The notes below the pieces were generated by a model. The model was not told the origin of the DNA. It saw only the letters and a list, made by a program, of their open reading frames with translations, and did not search any database. From NCBI GenBank assembly GCA_902826685.1, contig CADEFT010000026.1, positions 1-64,000 of the forward strand: a stretch of 64,000 nucleotides of DNA, read 5' to 3'. This document shows positions 8,598-18,807 of this stretch, in pieces. A program made the translations under genes and the position numbers. Within the stretch, counting starts at the first letter, position 1. Each line of letters begins with the position of its first letter. This DNA is from an uncultured Acidobacteriota bacterium (GTDB taxonomy: Bacteria; Acidobacteriota; Terriglobia; Bryobacterales; Bryobacteraceae).

Positions 8598-9884
8598 TTA
8601 CAGCAACTCCGCGAGAGGTTCGCCCGTCTTGTCCTCGAGCGAATTGGCGATCTTGATCGGCCGTCCGATCGGAGTGTCGTACTCTTTCATCCAGTCGATA
8701 CCGAACGCCTTGTAAATGGTGGCGAAAACGTCGCCCATCGAGGTCGCGCGGCCAACGGGATTGGCCCCCTGCTCATCGCTAGCCCCAACAATCCGCCCGC
8801 CCTGAATGCCGCCGCCGCCCATGGCAAGCGACCAGCAGGTGGGCCAGTGATCGCGCCCCAGGTCCGGGTTGACGAAGGGAGTACGGCCGAATTCGCCCAT
8901 CGCCAGCACCACCGTGGAATCGAGCAAGCCGCGGTCCTTCAAATCGTCGAGCAGCACCGAAAGCGTGCGGTCAAGCGGAGGACACAAGCGGTCCCTGTGC
9001 CCTTCATCGTTGCGGGCATGCGTATCCCACGAGTTCGAATGAAACCCGGCCGCGGTCACAAACCGCGTACCGGCTTCCACCAGCCGCCGCGCCAGCAGCG
9101 CGCTCTGGCCCACGCCGTCGCGCCCGTAGCGATCCCGCAGCGCGTCGCTTTCCCGGTTCAGATCGAACGCCTCGCGCACCTTCGGCGTCAATAGCATCTT
9201 CCATGCCTGCGCCGTGAACTTGTCCATATTGGCATGCTCGGCGCCGTCATAGAGTTTGCGATAGTGCCGGTCCACCAGGCTCAGAAACGATTGCCGGCTG
9301 GCGATCGCCTGTTCGGAAACCGACTTCGGCAGCGCCAGATCGGCCACCTGAAAATCCTTCTTGCTGGGGTCGGGAATGCACATCGGATCGTAGTCGCCGC
9401 CCAGAAAGCCCGACCGGAAATACTCCTCGTATTGGCGCGCCCGTTCCCACTGCGGCGCCAGCACGTGCGGCGGCATGGCGTTCCGGGCGCCAACTTCCTT
9501 GGCGATGATGGACCCGATGCTCGGGAAATGCATCGCCGCGTTCGGCTCATGGCCGGTGATGGCGTAGTGCGTTCCCTGCGGATGATCGGTGCCGCGCGTA
9601 TGCATGGAACGGACGATCGAAATCCGGTCCATCCGCCGGGCCACCTGTGGCAACAGCTCCGAAATCTGGATGCCCGCCACGTTGGTCGAAATCGCCTTGA
9701 AAGCGGAACTGGGCTTCGGATCCCAGGTATCCACCTGGCTCGGTCCGCCTTCAAGCCATAGCAGGATGCAGGACTGCGCTTTCCCCCCGCCCGCCATCTT
9801 GCCCGCGGCTTTGAGATACTGCGCCAGATTGACGCCCAGCAGGCTCAACGATCCGGCATGGATGAAACTGCGTCTTGTCGCCAT
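8598..9884 (-). CDS. DUF1501 protein (sulfatase/alkaline-phosphatase-like fold), Tat-exported
   Basis: 428 residues from the ATG at 9884, which lies 2 bases after the stop of the upstream DUF1549/DUF1553 gene. A longer reading frame exists, but this start gives a clean Tat-type leader (MATRRSF, then a hydrophobic stretch). Features of the family are the early 'LWLEGGPSQVDTWDPKP' segment, a 'GTHYAITGHEP' segment and 'VLAMGEFGRTPFVN' with 'GRDHWP' further on, which match the metal-binding layout of the alkaline phosphatase superfamily. DUF1501 genes almost always sit next to DUF1549/DUF1553 genes in Planctomycetota and Acidobacteriota, as here. Reaction and substrate are unknown. This is the first of three copies in the window. 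Confidence 0.88.
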   Translation of the reverse strand: MATRRSFIHAGSLSLLGVNLAQYLKAAGKMAGGGKAQSCILLWLEGGPSQVDTWDPKPSSAFKAISTNVAGIQISELLPQVARRMDRISIVRSMHTRGTDHPQGTHYAITGHEPNAAMHFPSIGSIIAKEVGARNAMPPHVLAPQWERARQYEEYFRSGFLGGDYDPMCIPDPSKKDFQVADLALPKSVSEQAIASRQSFLSLVDRHYRKLYDGAEHANMDKFTAQAWKMLLTPKVREAFDLNRESDALRDRYGRDGVGQSALLARRLVEAGTRFVTAAGFHSNSWDTHARNDEGHRDRLCPPLDRTLSVLLDDLKDRGLLDSTVVLAMGEFGRTPFVNPDLGRDHWPTCWSLAMGGGGIQGGRIVGASDEQGANPVGRATSMGDVFATIYKAFGIDWMKEYDTPIGRPIKIANSLEDKTGEPLAELL

Positions 9885-9886
9885 TG

Positions 9887-12406
9887 CTAATGGTTCTCCG
9901 CAAACTCCCGCGAACCGAGCAGCGCCCAAACGAAATCCTGAAAGGCCTGTTCGCGATCGCCCCGCGCGGCGATCAGCTTCTCAACGCCTTCCCGTTCCTC
10001 ACGCCCGGGCTGCCGGCCGAACGCTGCCAGATAGAATTCTTCGATCATCTCACGGTCGCTTCGCCCGGCCTGTAGCAACTTCTTCAACCGCCCGCCCGGC
10101 GCGCTCACTTTTTCGTTATACGCCGGTCCGGCCAGCAGGTTCAACGCCTCGCCTAAATTCGGCTTGGCGTTGCGCTCAGGCATCGTCAGCCGGTTAGGCC
10201 TGCCGTAAAGCTCCAAGAATCGCGAGAAAAACAGGTCCGATTCCCTGAGTTGCACCGCCCGCGTACCAACCGCCGCCTGCCCCGCCGCCTTGGCCGTGTC
10301 CGATACGCCGGTGGAAAACGTTTCCGGCACCCCCGTCACATCGGAAATCGCATCGAGCAGCACTTCGGCGTCGAGCGGACGCGGCAGCGCATGCGAGTAA
10401 TTGGTCCGGTCCTCGCGATTGGCTTCGGTCGCGACGCCGCTCGACTGATAGGTCCGCGACGTCACGATCAGCCGGATCAGCCGCCGCAAGTCGTGGCCAT
10501 GCGTGCGAAAATCCGCGGCCAGCCGGTCGAGCAGCTCCGGATGCGTGGCCGGATTGGTGGAGCGGAAATCGTCCACCGGATCCACCAGTCCGCGTCCGAA
10601 AAAGAAACCCCACATGCGATTCACCGCCGCTTCGGCGAAGTAAGGATGGCGCACCATCCAATCGGCCAGCGCCTTGCGTGGATTGTCGTTGTCGGAAGCG
10701 TTCACCGCCCGCCCGTCGAGCAGCACCGGCTTCAACTCCGCCTTGGTGCGCGGATGATGCAGCTTGACGCTGCCATCGACGTCGCCGTTACCCATCGGCT
10801 GGTTCGCCGGATGATCGAAGATCACGTATTCGGCGCCCGTATCGCCCATCTTGAACACGCGTCCGAAGAAAGCGGCCATGCCCCAGAACTGATCCTGGCT
10901 CCACGCTTCATAAGGATGGTTGTGGCACTGCGCGCAATCGAGGCGGCGTCCGAAAAAGACGCGCACTTCCTCCGCCATCGATTCTCCCGGCGGCGCGATC
11001 ACGTCGTAAGGCAGCATGTGCCGCGTCGGCCCGTCGTAGCCCTGCGCCACCAGCCTCTCGCGCGCCACCTGATCGTAAGGCTTGTTGCGCGCAATCGCAT
11101 CGCGCACCCAGTCGCCGTACATCTGACTCCATTTGGGCTGAATCCCGTTGGCGAATACGGCCACGCGAAATACATCGTCGAAGCGGAACGTCCAATAGTC
11201 GATGAATTCCGGCGACCCGATCAGCCGGTCGATCAGCTTCTCGCGCTTGGCCGGATCGGTGCCGGCCAGAAATTCGCGCACACGGTTGGGCGGCGGCAGC
11301 ATCCCGGTCAGATCCAGGCACAGGCGGCGCAGAAACTCCTCGTCTGAAGACCCTGGCGAAGGCGGAATGCGAAACTGCTTCAGCTTTTGCACGATGAGAT
11401 CGTCGATGAAGTTCACCCGCGCCAGGGCGGGAAATTCGGCCAGCGCCGGACCGATCACACCCACCGTGACACTGGCCGCCAACCCGGCCGCGCGAACGAG
11501 CACCGCCGTCTCGCCCAGCCGCGCACCGGCGCTCACCAGGCCCGCATCGGTCACCGCCGCGATGTCTTTGTCGTTCGATAGAAAAAGCGCCTGATTGGTG
11601 AAGTCTTCGGTTCGCCCATCGGCCAGATGCGCCGTCACCAGCAGCCTGTGCCGCCCGTCTTTTTCGAGCGTGACCGTTTTCGGAAACACTTCCAGCCGGT
11701 CCACACGATTCTCGCGCGCATCCGGCGATCCGGACGGTGCGCCCTTCTTCACCCACGCGAGAATCGACTGATACTCGGGCGACCCCACGGCGAAACGCTT
11801 CCCGCCGCCATGCGGCACCGCGCCCGTTGCCTTGCGCAGAATCAGGCTCTGTTCCGGATGCGCCAGATCGATGCGCGGCTGGCGCTCGCCTTTCACCTCC
11901 GCCGTCAATACCTGATACGCCCCGCCCTTGACGATCCATTCGTGATCGTCGCCCGGATGCAGCGCGCCCGCGGAAAGCTTGAATCCGCCGCGCCCCTTTA
12001 CACCGCCATGGCACGCCGCGCCATTGCAGCCCTTGCGCGTCAGAATGCCGCCGATATCGAGGCCAAAGGAAAACTCGCGCACCGCCGCGACCTCTTCGAT
12101 CTTCACTTGCGACCGCGCGGTCAGCGCTTGCACGCGCGCCGTCACCGTCACCGCGCCATTGGCCCGCGTCTCCAGCCGGCCGCCCGCCGCCGCCAGCGCC
12201 GCCTTCGTCGCATCGGATACGGACCAGGCGGCTTCGGAAGTGAAGTCGCGCTCCATGCCATCCGACATCGTGCCAATCACCAGAAACTGCTGCCCCGCAC
12301 CCGCTCCGCGCAGCACGCGCGACGAAGGCTCCACGCGCAGCGATACCAGGGAAGGTCCAGCCGCCTCCAGCGCCAGGGCGGCCAACGCCGTGAGCAGTCC
12401 CCTCAT
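9887..12406 (-). CDS. DUF1549/DUF1553 protein with Ig-like domains and cytochrome-like motif
   Basis: 839 residues. A signal peptide is followed by a bacterial Ig-like (Big2) domain at about 20-105, then a haem-binding-like motif C127-x4-C132-H133 (CNGAACHGG). A second Ig-like domain lies near 240-325. DUF1549 (about 345-560) contains a CxxCH in 'LDCAQCHNHPYEAW', and DUF1553 runs to the end. This 'planctomycete-type cytochrome' architecture suggests a periplasmic or surface redox/hydrolytic complex, but the biochemistry is not known. The start overlaps the stop of the PPC gene by four bases (ATGA), and the stop is 2 bases ahead of the DUF1501 start, so the three are translationally coupled. 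Confidence 0.88.
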   Translation of the reverse strand: MRGLLTALAALALEAAGPSLVSLRVEPSSRVLRGAGAGQQFLVIGTMSDGMERDFTSEAAWSVSDATKAALAAAGGRLETRANGAVTVTARVQALTARSQVKIEEVAAVREFSFGLDIGGILTRKGCNGAACHGGVKGRGGFKLSAGALHPGDDHEWIVKGGAYQVLTAEVKGERQPRIDLAHPEQSLILRKATGAVPHGGGKRFAVGSPEYQSILAWVKKGAPSGSPDARENRVDRLEVFPKTVTLEKDGRHRLLVTAHLADGRTEDFTNQALFLSNDKDIAAVTDAGLVSAGARLGETAVLVRAAGLAASVTVGVIGPALAEFPALARVNFIDDLIVQKLKQFRIPPSPGSSDEEFLRRLCLDLTGMLPPPNRVREFLAGTDPAKREKLIDRLIGSPEFIDYWTFRFDDVFRVAVFANGIQPKWSQMYGDWVRDAIARNKPYDQVARERLVAQGYDGPTRHMLPYDVIAPPGESMAEEVRVFFGRRLDCAQCHNHPYEAWSQDQFWGMAAFFGRVFKMGDTGAEYVIFDHPANQPMGNGDVDGSVKLHHPRTKAELKPVLLDGRAVNASDNDNPRKALADWMVRHPYFAEAAVNRMWGFFFGRGLVDPVDDFRSTNPATHPELLDRLAADFRTHGHDLRRLIRLIVTSRTYQSSGVATEANREDRTNYSHALPRPLDAEVLLDAISDVTGVPETFSTGVSDTAKAAGQAAVGTRAVQLRESDLFFSRFLELYGRPNRLTMPERNAKPNLGEALNLLAGPAYNEKVSAPGGRLKKLLQAGRSDREMIEEFYLAAFGRQPGREEREGVEKLIAARGDREQAFQDFVWALLGSREFAENH

Positions 12407-14025
12407 GACGGCCTCCGCGCGACGATCATCACCGGCACCCGCTTCGAAGCGATCACCTCACCCACGCGCCCCTCCACCACCGGCCGCACCGTTACCCGCG
12501 CCGATGCGGGCAGTTGCGAAATCTTCGCCTCCGGACTCGCCATCAACATCACCGTCGAGGACTGCTCGATTCCGACGTAGCGTTCCCGGCGTCCGGCATT
12601 CGGCAATGGCGGCTTCTCCACTGGATTCTCCATGCCCGTTACCGCCGTCACACCTTCCGGCAAGCCCTCCACCGCGATCGCCACATAGCCCTTGAATCCT
12701 TCCTCGCGCTCCAGGCGGATGGTGAGCGGCTTCGACTGGCCGGGCTCCAGATTCACGCGGTCCTCGACGATCTCCACCGCGCCGGCGTGCGCGATCTGCG
12801 GCCGCACCAGTACGCGATAAGCGAAATCGGGCGCCCAGCAATCGGTGGTGATATCGCGGATCTCCAGCAGATACTCACCCGCCGACCGCAGCGTCACCGT
12901 CGTCTTGGCCTGAATCATCTTCATCATGTACAGACCGTTGTTGTTGCGCTTGGTGTAAACGTTGGTGACCACTTCGAAGCCATCGGGCTGCATCAGCCGC
13001 ACCACCGGATTGAAGCGCGGCATGGTCGCCTCCGGCGTTTCGATTTCAATCGCCAGATCCTGCGGCTTATCGATCTTCACTTTGATGCGATGGACGTCCG
13101 CCGCGCGGCTCAACCGTCCGGCCACAATGCCATTCGGGGGCATCACCGGAACCATGGCCGAGCCATCCGCCGCGGCTCGATATACTTCCACCTCACCCGT
13201 TGCCTTGGCGTTGCCGCGCACGCTCATCGCGGCCACCCATTGCGGATCCACGCGACGCGTGAACAGACGCTCGGCCCAGGCGGGCCTGGCGATCGGATGC
13301 AGTTTCGGCATTGCCGTCTCGCCGCGCGTCATACGAAGCTGATACACGAAATCGGGCCCGCCGCCGCCACCGAACGCGGAAATCTTCGCGCAATAGCGCC
13401 CCGCCTTATCGAACCGGTGTACCAGCCGCGCGTCATGATCGAGCCCCGGAAAATGCAATGGCTCGTCGTTATAAGCGATGCGAACCTCGCGCTCCGGATC
13501 GAACCAGCTATCGGCCCGCGTCCACAAACTCACTTGCGGATCGAACCCGCCAAAGCCGGAAACAACTTCAAAGGTATACGTTTCGCCCGCCTGCGTTTGG
13601 AAACAATGGCTATCCATCTCGCCCTTTTCCGCGATTACGCCTTCGAGCGCCGGCGCCCTGCCGATTCTCAACGTCGCCTCGTTGGTCACACCGGAACCGG
13701 TCACCAGCCGGAACGGCTGCGGGCCTTCGACCGCGTTCACCGGAATGGACACGCGGAGCCGTACCAGCGACGCCTCCGCTTCCGCTTTCGCTTCCACGAT
13801 CTCCGCCGTGAATCCGCTCGCGGCGAATAGAACCGCTCGGGCCGCCGACAGGTTCACGCCGCGAACCGTGGTTTCAAGCGTCTGGCCCGCCTGACCGCCA
13901 AGCGGGTAGAGCGAAGCGATCCGTGGCTCGGGCGCGGGTTTCTTCGCGTCCGCGCCGAAGGCGGACGCCGACATCAGCATTGCCGCGGTGAAGGTCCGGA
14001 ACAATGGAGATTTCCTTTGTCCCAT
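12403..14025 (-). CDS. Exported protein with PPC (pre-peptidase C-terminal)-like domains
   Basis: 540 residues with a signal peptide (hydrophobic part about 9-22, ending SAFGADA). The body looks like several beta-sandwich domains. An IPT/TIG-like start near 30-120 (LYPLGGQAGQTLETTVRG) is followed by PPC-like segments around 130-230 (MDSHCFQTQAGETYTFEV; FDKAGRYCAKI) and 270-400 (AGEYLLEIRD). Such proteins commonly lead DUF1549/DUF1553/DUF1501 operons and probably bind surface or carbohydrate ligands. It is the first gene of the minus-strand operon and overlaps the next gene by ATGA. It is divergent from the receptor at 14247 across a 221-base promoter region. Confidence 0.75.
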   Translation of the reverse strand: MGQRKSPLFRTFTAAMLMSASAFGADAKKPAPEPRIASLYPLGGQAGQTLETTVRGVNLSAARAVLFAASGFTAEIVEAKAEAEASLVRLRVSIPVNAVEGPQPFRLVTGSGVTNEATLRIGRAPALEGVIAEKGEMDSHCFQTQAGETYTFEVVSGFGGFDPQVSLWTRADSWFDPEREVRIAYNDEPLHFPGLDHDARLVHRFDKAGRYCAKISAFGGGGGPDFVYQLRMTRGETAMPKLHPIARPAWAERLFTRRVDPQWVAAMSVRGNAKATGEVEVYRAAADGSAMVPVMPPNGIVAGRLSRAADVHRIKVKIDKPQDLAIEIETPEATMPRFNPVVRLMQPDGFEVVTNVYTKRNNNGLYMMKMIQAKTTVTLRSAGEYLLEIRDITTDCWAPDFAYRVLVRPQIAHAGAVEIVEDRVNLEPGQSKPLTIRLEREEGFKGYVAIAVEGLPEGVTAVTGMENPVEKPPLPNAGRRERYVGIEQSSTVMLMASPEAKISQLPASARVTVRPVVEGRVGEVIASKRVPVMIVARRPS

Positions 14026-14112
14026 TCTAGGCGGTTTCCTTGCGGGTTCGACCGGTAATCTTCACTTCTCGTTCAGCGCGCTGCACGAGAGCGGCGTTTC
14101 CCGAAGTTTCCC

Positions 14113-14141
14113 TTGACTTCATTTTTCAGCCGCAGTCTACT
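14113..14141 (+). promoter_or_regulatory. Putative sigma-70 promoter for the receptor gene at 14247
   Basis: TTGACT at 14113-14118, a 17-base spacer, and TCTACT at 14136-14141. This fits the -35/-10 consensus at about nine of twelve positions and lies some 105 bases upstream of the ATG. It is in the 221-base gap between two divergent genes. The rest of that gap (14026-14246) shows no other clear element except a G-rich stretch just upstream of the ATG. Confidence 0.45.
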
Positions 14142-14246
14142 ACCTATCAGAGCCCTGAAGCTTTGCCGGAGGCTGGAACGGAAATCAAATCCGCGTTCCA
14201 GGCCCTTGACCGCCAAGTTTCGGGTTTTTGCTTTTTGGGGGTTCGA

Positions 14247-17200
14247 ATGAATTGTAAACTCGCAGCGATTCTGCTGTTGAATTCCGCCGCAATCTGGGCG
14301 CAGGGCACCGCCACGCTGGTGGGCCGCGTCACCGATGTGTCCGGCGCGGTCGTCGGCGGCGCCAAAGTCCAGGCGCGCAACACGCAAACAGGCCTCGAGC
14401 GCACCACCGTCACCGCCGAAAGCGGCGATTATGAGCTGCCGCTGCTGCCCATCACCGGCACCTACGTCCTCAGCTTTTCCAAAGACGGCTTCCAAACGCA
14501 GGAACGGACCGGTCTGGTCCTGCAAGTGGATCAGCGCGCCCGCATCGATGTTTCGATGAACGTCGGCACGGTGGCCGAACGCATCGTCGTCGAAGCCGCG
14601 GCGCCCGTCGTCAATACCGAAACCGGAACGATCGGCCAGGTCGTCAGCAACAAGAGCATCGTCGACCTGCCTCTCAATGGCCGCAACTACACGCAGCTTG
14701 CCGCGCTGCTTCCAAACGCCGTTGTGCAGAACTCCGGTACCGCCGGTTCCACCATGGTTTCGGTTTCCGGCGGCCGCCTGGGCAAGACCGAATTCCTGCT
14801 CGACGGCATCAGCCTCAATGAGCAGTTGTTTGACGGCGTGGCCGTGCGTCCCTCGGTGGACGCCATCGCCGAATTCAAGATCGTCTCCAATTCCTTTTCG
14901 GCCGAATACGGCCGCGGCAACGCCGTCATGATCGCCACCATCAAGGGCGGCACCAACGATTTTCACGGCACCGTTTATGAGTTTCTGCGTAATGACAAGC
15001 TGGATGCGCGCAACACATACCTGCCCACCAAGGCCACCTACCGCCAGAATCAGTTTGGCGCCGCCGCCGGTGGACGCATCATTCGCGACCGCGCGTTTTT
15101 CTTCCTCAATTACGAGGGCACCCGCATACGCCAGGGCCGCACCGCCAACCCGGTGGTTCCCACGCAGGCTTTCCGCGATGGTGACTTCTCGGCCCTTGCC
15201 ACGCCCATTCGCGATCCGCTTACGCAGCAGCCTCTGCCCGGCAACCGCCTGCCGGCGAACCTCATGAGCCCGGCCACACGCTACTTCCTGCAGTTCATTC
15301 CGCTGCCCACCACCGCCACCGGCACCGCGCCTTCCGCCCTGCCCTTCCGCAGCGGGGTCAACCAGGCCAACGCCCGCTTTGACTTCAACCTCACTTCGAA
15401 AAATTCGCTCTTTGTCCGTGAGACCTACACACGCCGCGAAGATTTCAGCCCAGGCGCTTACGCTAACAACGGCGGCTTCACCCAGGACAACCGTACCCAT
15501 AGCGCCGTCGTCACCGACACGCATATCTTCTCCGCGGCGGTGATCAACGAGTTGCGCGCCGGCTATACCCGGTTCTTCAACGCCAACCTCAACCAGGGCC
15601 TCGGCACCAACCACACCGGCCTCGCCGGCATCGGCGGCTTCGAGCTCACTTCGCTCAACTTCCCCGGCTTCCCGCAGCTTTCCATCGCCGGCTTCCAGGG
15701 CATCGCCGGCAACGCCTTCCAGCCGCTGGTCAATCCCTCCAATATGTATGAACTGGTGGACAACATCCGCTGGAACAAGGGCAGCCACTCGATGACCTTC
15801 GGCTTCGACTTCCGCGAATACCGCTTCACGTCCACCAACTCGGCCAATTCGCGCGGCGCCTTCAACTTCACCGGCGCCTATACCGGCAACTCCTTCGCCG
15901 ACTACCTGACCGGCTTTCCCTTCACCGGCAACCGCAGCTTCCCGCGCAACCAGTTCGGCCAATACGACCGCCGCTATCACTTCTACGCACAGGACGACTG
16001 GAAGGTCAATTCCCGCCTCACGCTCAACCTCGGGCTGCGCTATGAGCTGAACCGCATTCCGAAATTCATCAACGACCAGGCGGCGCGGTTCGATTTCGTG
16101 CGCAACAAGATCCAGGTGCAGCGCCGCGCCGACGGCAGCATCAACACCACCACCCAGCAGGTTTCCCAATTCGCCTTCCCCGTCTTTGCCGACGTGTTTG
16201 AAAGACCGGAGGATGCCGGCCTGCCCAACAGCCTCTTCTACCAGGACAAGAACGACTTCGCGCCGCGCATCGGCCTCGCCTACCGGCCCTTCTCCGACAA
16301 TAAGACCGTGGTGCGCGCGGGCTTCGGACTCTTCTACCTGCTCACCAGCGGCAACAACACCGTCAGCGTGCCGGTGATCAACGCGCCCTTCATCGTCGAT
16401 GAAGCCGCCAACCAGACCGCTATCGGAGGCGTGCCCCAGCGGCGCGTTGAAACCTTCTTCCCCGCCTTCTCCAGCGGCGCCAGCTTCCTGGCCGGCTTCG
16501 CCTTCGGGTTCGATCCGCGCATGGTCACCCCGCGCATGACGCAATACAACTTCGCCATTCAGCGCGAGCTCTTCCGCGATTTCTCGCTCGAAGTCGCCTA
16601 TGTAGGCAATCAGTCCCATCACCTCGAACGCGAACTGCAACCGGCCAACTTCCCCGCCATCAGCCCCGGCGACACGCGCCCCATCCAGCAGCGCCGCCCC
16701 AACCCGCGCTTCTCCGCCGGCAACTACTTCGACACCAGCGGCAACGCCCACTACAACGGGCTTGAAATCAAGGCCGAGAAACGGTTCTCAAAAGGCATCG
16801 GCTTCCTGGTGGGCTACAACTGGGGTAAGACTATCGACATGGATACGGCCGATCAGGGCAGCGGCGGTTCCGACAATCCCTACAACTACCGCACCATGCG
16901 CGGACCGGCCACCATCAGCTTCCGCCAGCGCCTGGTTTCGAGTTTCGTCGCCGACCTGCCCTTCGGCAAAAATCGCATCATCGGCGGCTGGCAGTTGGCG
17001 GGCATCCTGACCTTCCAGGGCGGTCTGCCGTTCACGCCCACTCTTGGCGCCGCCGATCCCACCGGCACCGGCCGTTCCTACGGCCTGCGTCCCGACGTGC
17101 GCGGCACCGGCGAAGTCGCCAACCCCGATCGCAACCAGTGGTTCAACATCGCCGATTTCCCCATCCCGGCGCAGTTCACCATCGGCAACGCCGGTCGCGG

Positions 17201-17429
17201 CATTCTTCGTGGGCCCGGTATCTCGAACCAGGATCTTTCGCTCATGAAGAACTTCCGCTTCAGCGAGTCCAAGTACCTGCAGTTCCGCCTGGAATACTTC
17301 AACGCGTTCAACGTGACCAACCTTTCGAACCCGAACTCGGCGGTCGATCTGCCGGCCGTCGGCGGCCGGATCTTCAGCACCTCCACTCCGGCGCGAATCG
17401 GACAAGTCGGTCTGAAATTTTATTTCTGA
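14247..17429 (+). CDS. Oar-like TonB-dependent outer-membrane receptor
   Basis: 1060 residues from the ATG at 14247. A longer frame begins with TTG at 14040, but only the ATG gives a proper signal peptide (MNCKLAAILLLNSAAIWAQG) and it has a G-rich Shine-Dalgarno-like stretch just upstream. CarboxypepD_reg domain at about 20-105, plug to about 260 (PLNGRNYTQLAALLPNAV; GGTNDFHGTVYEFLRND), then the beta-barrel ending in FYF. The next gene starts 1 base after its stop, so receptor and exported TIM-barrel protein are co-expressed. A carbohydrate-type ligand would fit but is inference. Confidence 0.9.
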   Translation: MNCKLAAILLLNSAAIWAQGTATLVGRVTDVSGAVVGGAKVQARNTQTGLERTTVTAESGDYELPLLPITGTYVLSFSKDGFQTQERTGLVLQVDQRARIDVSMNVGTVAERIVVEAAAPVVNTETGTIGQVVSNKSIVDLPLNGRNYTQLAALLPNAVVQNSGTAGSTMVSVSGGRLGKTEFLLDGISLNEQLFDGVAVRPSVDAIAEFKIVSNSFSAEYGRGNAVMIATIKGGTNDFHGTVYEFLRNDKLDARNTYLPTKATYRQNQFGAAAGGRIIRDRAFFFLNYEGTRIRQGRTANPVVPTQAFRDGDFSALATPIRDPLTQQPLPGNRLPANLMSPATRYFLQFIPLPTTATGTAPSALPFRSGVNQANARFDFNLTSKNSLFVRETYTRREDFSPGAYANNGGFTQDNRTHSAVVTDTHIFSAAVINELRAGYTRFFNANLNQGLGTNHTGLAGIGGFELTSLNFPGFPQLSIAGFQGIAGNAFQPLVNPSNMYELVDNIRWNKGSHSMTFGFDFREYRFTSTNSANSRGAFNFTGAYTGNSFADYLTGFPFTGNRSFPRNQFGQYDRRYHFYAQDDWKVNSRLTLNLGLRYELNRIPKFINDQAARFDFVRNKIQVQRRADGSINTTTQQVSQFAFPVFADVFERPEDAGLPNSLFYQDKNDFAPRIGLAYRPFSDNKTVVRAGFGLFYLLTSGNNTVSVPVINAPFIVDEAANQTAIGGVPQRRVETFFPAFSSGASFLAGFAFGFDPRMVTPRMTQYNFAIQRELFRDFSLEVAYVGNQSHHLERELQPANFPAISPGDTRPIQQRRPNPRFSAGNYFDTSGNAHYNGLEIKAEKRFSKGIGFLVGYNWGKTIDMDTADQGSGGSDNPYNYRTMRGPATISFRQRLVSSFVADLPFGKNRIIGGWQLAGILTFQGGLPFTPTLGAADPTGTGRSYGLRPDVRGTGEVANPDRNQWFNIADFPIPAQFTIGNAGRGILRGPGISNQDLSLMKNFRFSESKYLQFRLEYFNAFNVTNLSNPNSAVDLPAVGGRIFSTSTPARIGQVGLKFYF

Positions 17430-17430
17430 G

Positions 17431-18807
17431 GTGAACCGGCGCTCCTTCATTGCCACGGCCGCCGCGGCGCTCCCTGCCCCGGCGGCCGAGCCGTTCCGTT
17501 ATCGCGGCTACCTCGGCTGGATTACCGACCTCGCCACCGAGCCTGAACCCCACGCCGCCTGGCCTTCCATCCGGCTCGATACGGGCCTCGCCCGCGATTA
17601 CCACCGGACGTTCACTCTCATGCGGGAATGGAAACTTCAGGACCTATGCATCTGGGGCCTGCAAATCTCGCGCTCCTGGCCGCTGCGCCTGGAAGACGCG
17701 GTAACACCCGATCGCGCGCGCCGCGTCGATAAGCTCATCGCCGATGCCCACTCCCACGGCCTTCGCGTACTCTCCGGGCTCGGCATCTACTCCTGGGGTT
17801 TCGACGAAATCCTGAAAGCCAACCCGCGTCTGATGAAAGGCAACAGAAGCACCATGTGCGGCAGCGAAGACGAGTCCTGGCAATGGATGCGCAAGGTCAT
17901 CGATTACGTCTTCCGCTTCCCCATCGACGGCGTCTCCATGCAATCGGCCGATCAGGGCCGCTGCCCTTGCGAAAAATGCGCGCGCTACGGTGAGACCGAA
18001 TATCACGCCCGTCTGAATATCCGCTGCGCCGAATACATCCGCGCCCGCTATCCGGGCAAGACCATCGGCGTCTCCGGTTGGGGCATGCGCTTTGCCGATC
18101 CCGCCAGCCTGCCACACCTGACGGCCTTGAGCCGCCACATCGATTACCTGATCGACGTGCGCGACACATCAAGCCAGTCCGGGCGCCAATCCGGCCCCAC
18201 CCTGCGCCGCCGCCTCATCGCCGGATTGAAATGCGCCTTCGGAACCCTCGGCGGTCCGCAGGTGGAGCCGCCGCAGCACTGGCCCCGCGACCGTTGGTTC
18301 CTGCCCACCATCCGCTCGGTGGGCGAGCATCTCCAAGCGCTCCATTCTGACGGTGGGCGCGCCTGCGAGTGGTTCTATCACATCCTCGCCAACCCGGGCG
18401 ACGAGCTTTCCACCTGGGTCGCCGCGCGCACCCTCGCCGATCCCGCCGCCGGCTGGCGCCGCCATCTGGACTATTCCCTCGCCCGCCTCTACAAAGTGAA
18501 ATCGAAGCCCGTTCGCGAGGCGCTCGCCGAAGCCTTCCTCGCCGCCGAGCAGGCCTACGTGCAGCACATTCCCGGCTTCTGCGGCACCATCTCGCTCGAG
18601 CCCCTGGTTTCAAGCGAACCCGGTCCGCCCGTCTATCTCACCAAACGCCTGAACGCCGCTCAGCGCGCGTCCTATGAAAGGGATTTGACCGCCGTTCGCG
18701 CCCAGTTCGAGAAACTCGCGCCAGAGGTCCCCGAACGGCCGCGCATGCAGTTTGCGCTGCGCGCCCTCGACAACGTGCGCGCCGATCTAAGAGCGGTCAG
18801 GGAGTAA
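17431..18807 (+). CDS. Exported glycosidase-like TIM-barrel protein
   Basis: 458 residues, GTG start at 17431 directly after the receptor stop. N-terminal MNRRSFIATAAAALPAPAAE is a Tat-type leader. The body alternates beta strands and helices with barrel-like motifs (LRVLSGLGIYSWGFDEILKANP; IDGVSMQSADQGRCPCEKCA; TIGVSGWGMRFADP), resembling DUF4838/alpha-glucuronidase-like and GH20-like barrels. The CPCEKCA segment is common in such proteins. No exact family is assigned and the catalytic acids are not identified. The 3' end overlaps the convergent IclR gene by 11 bases. Pairing with a receptor argues for action on an imported or surface-bound glycan. Confidence 0.7.
   Translation: MNRRSFIATAAAALPAPAAEPFRYRGYLGWITDLATEPEPHAAWPSIRLDTGLARDYHRTFTLMREWKLQDLCIWGLQISRSWPLRLEDAVTPDRARRVDKLIADAHSHGLRVLSGLGIYSWGFDEILKANPRLMKGNRSTMCGSEDESWQWMRKVIDYVFRFPIDGVSMQSADQGRCPCEKCARYGETEYHARLNIRCAEYIRARYPGKTIGVSGWGMRFADPASLPHLTALSRHIDYLIDVRDTSSQSGRQSGPTLRRRLIAGLKCAFGTLGGPQVEPPQHWPRDRWFLPTIRSVGEHLQALHSDGGRACEWFYHILANPGDELSTWVAARTLADPAAGWRRHLDYSLARLYKVKSKPVREALAEAFLAAEQAYVQHIPGFCGTISLEPLVSSEPGPPVYLTKRLNAAQRASYERDLTAVRAQFEKLAPEVPERPRMQFALRALDNVRADLRAVRE

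Noticed and set aside
6976-8715. 579-codon plus-strand frame opposite the Gcr-type gene
   Set aside because: Extremely Arg/Gln/His-rich, typical antisense shadow. The minus-strand protein has family signatures.
14073-16751. 892-codon open frame on the minus strand opposite a receptor gene
   Set aside because: Shadow frame of a high-GC gene: low-complexity Gly/Ala/Val/Glu-rich protein, no domain, while the plus strand codes a clear receptor. The same holds for 29911-32298(-) and 34856-36988(-).
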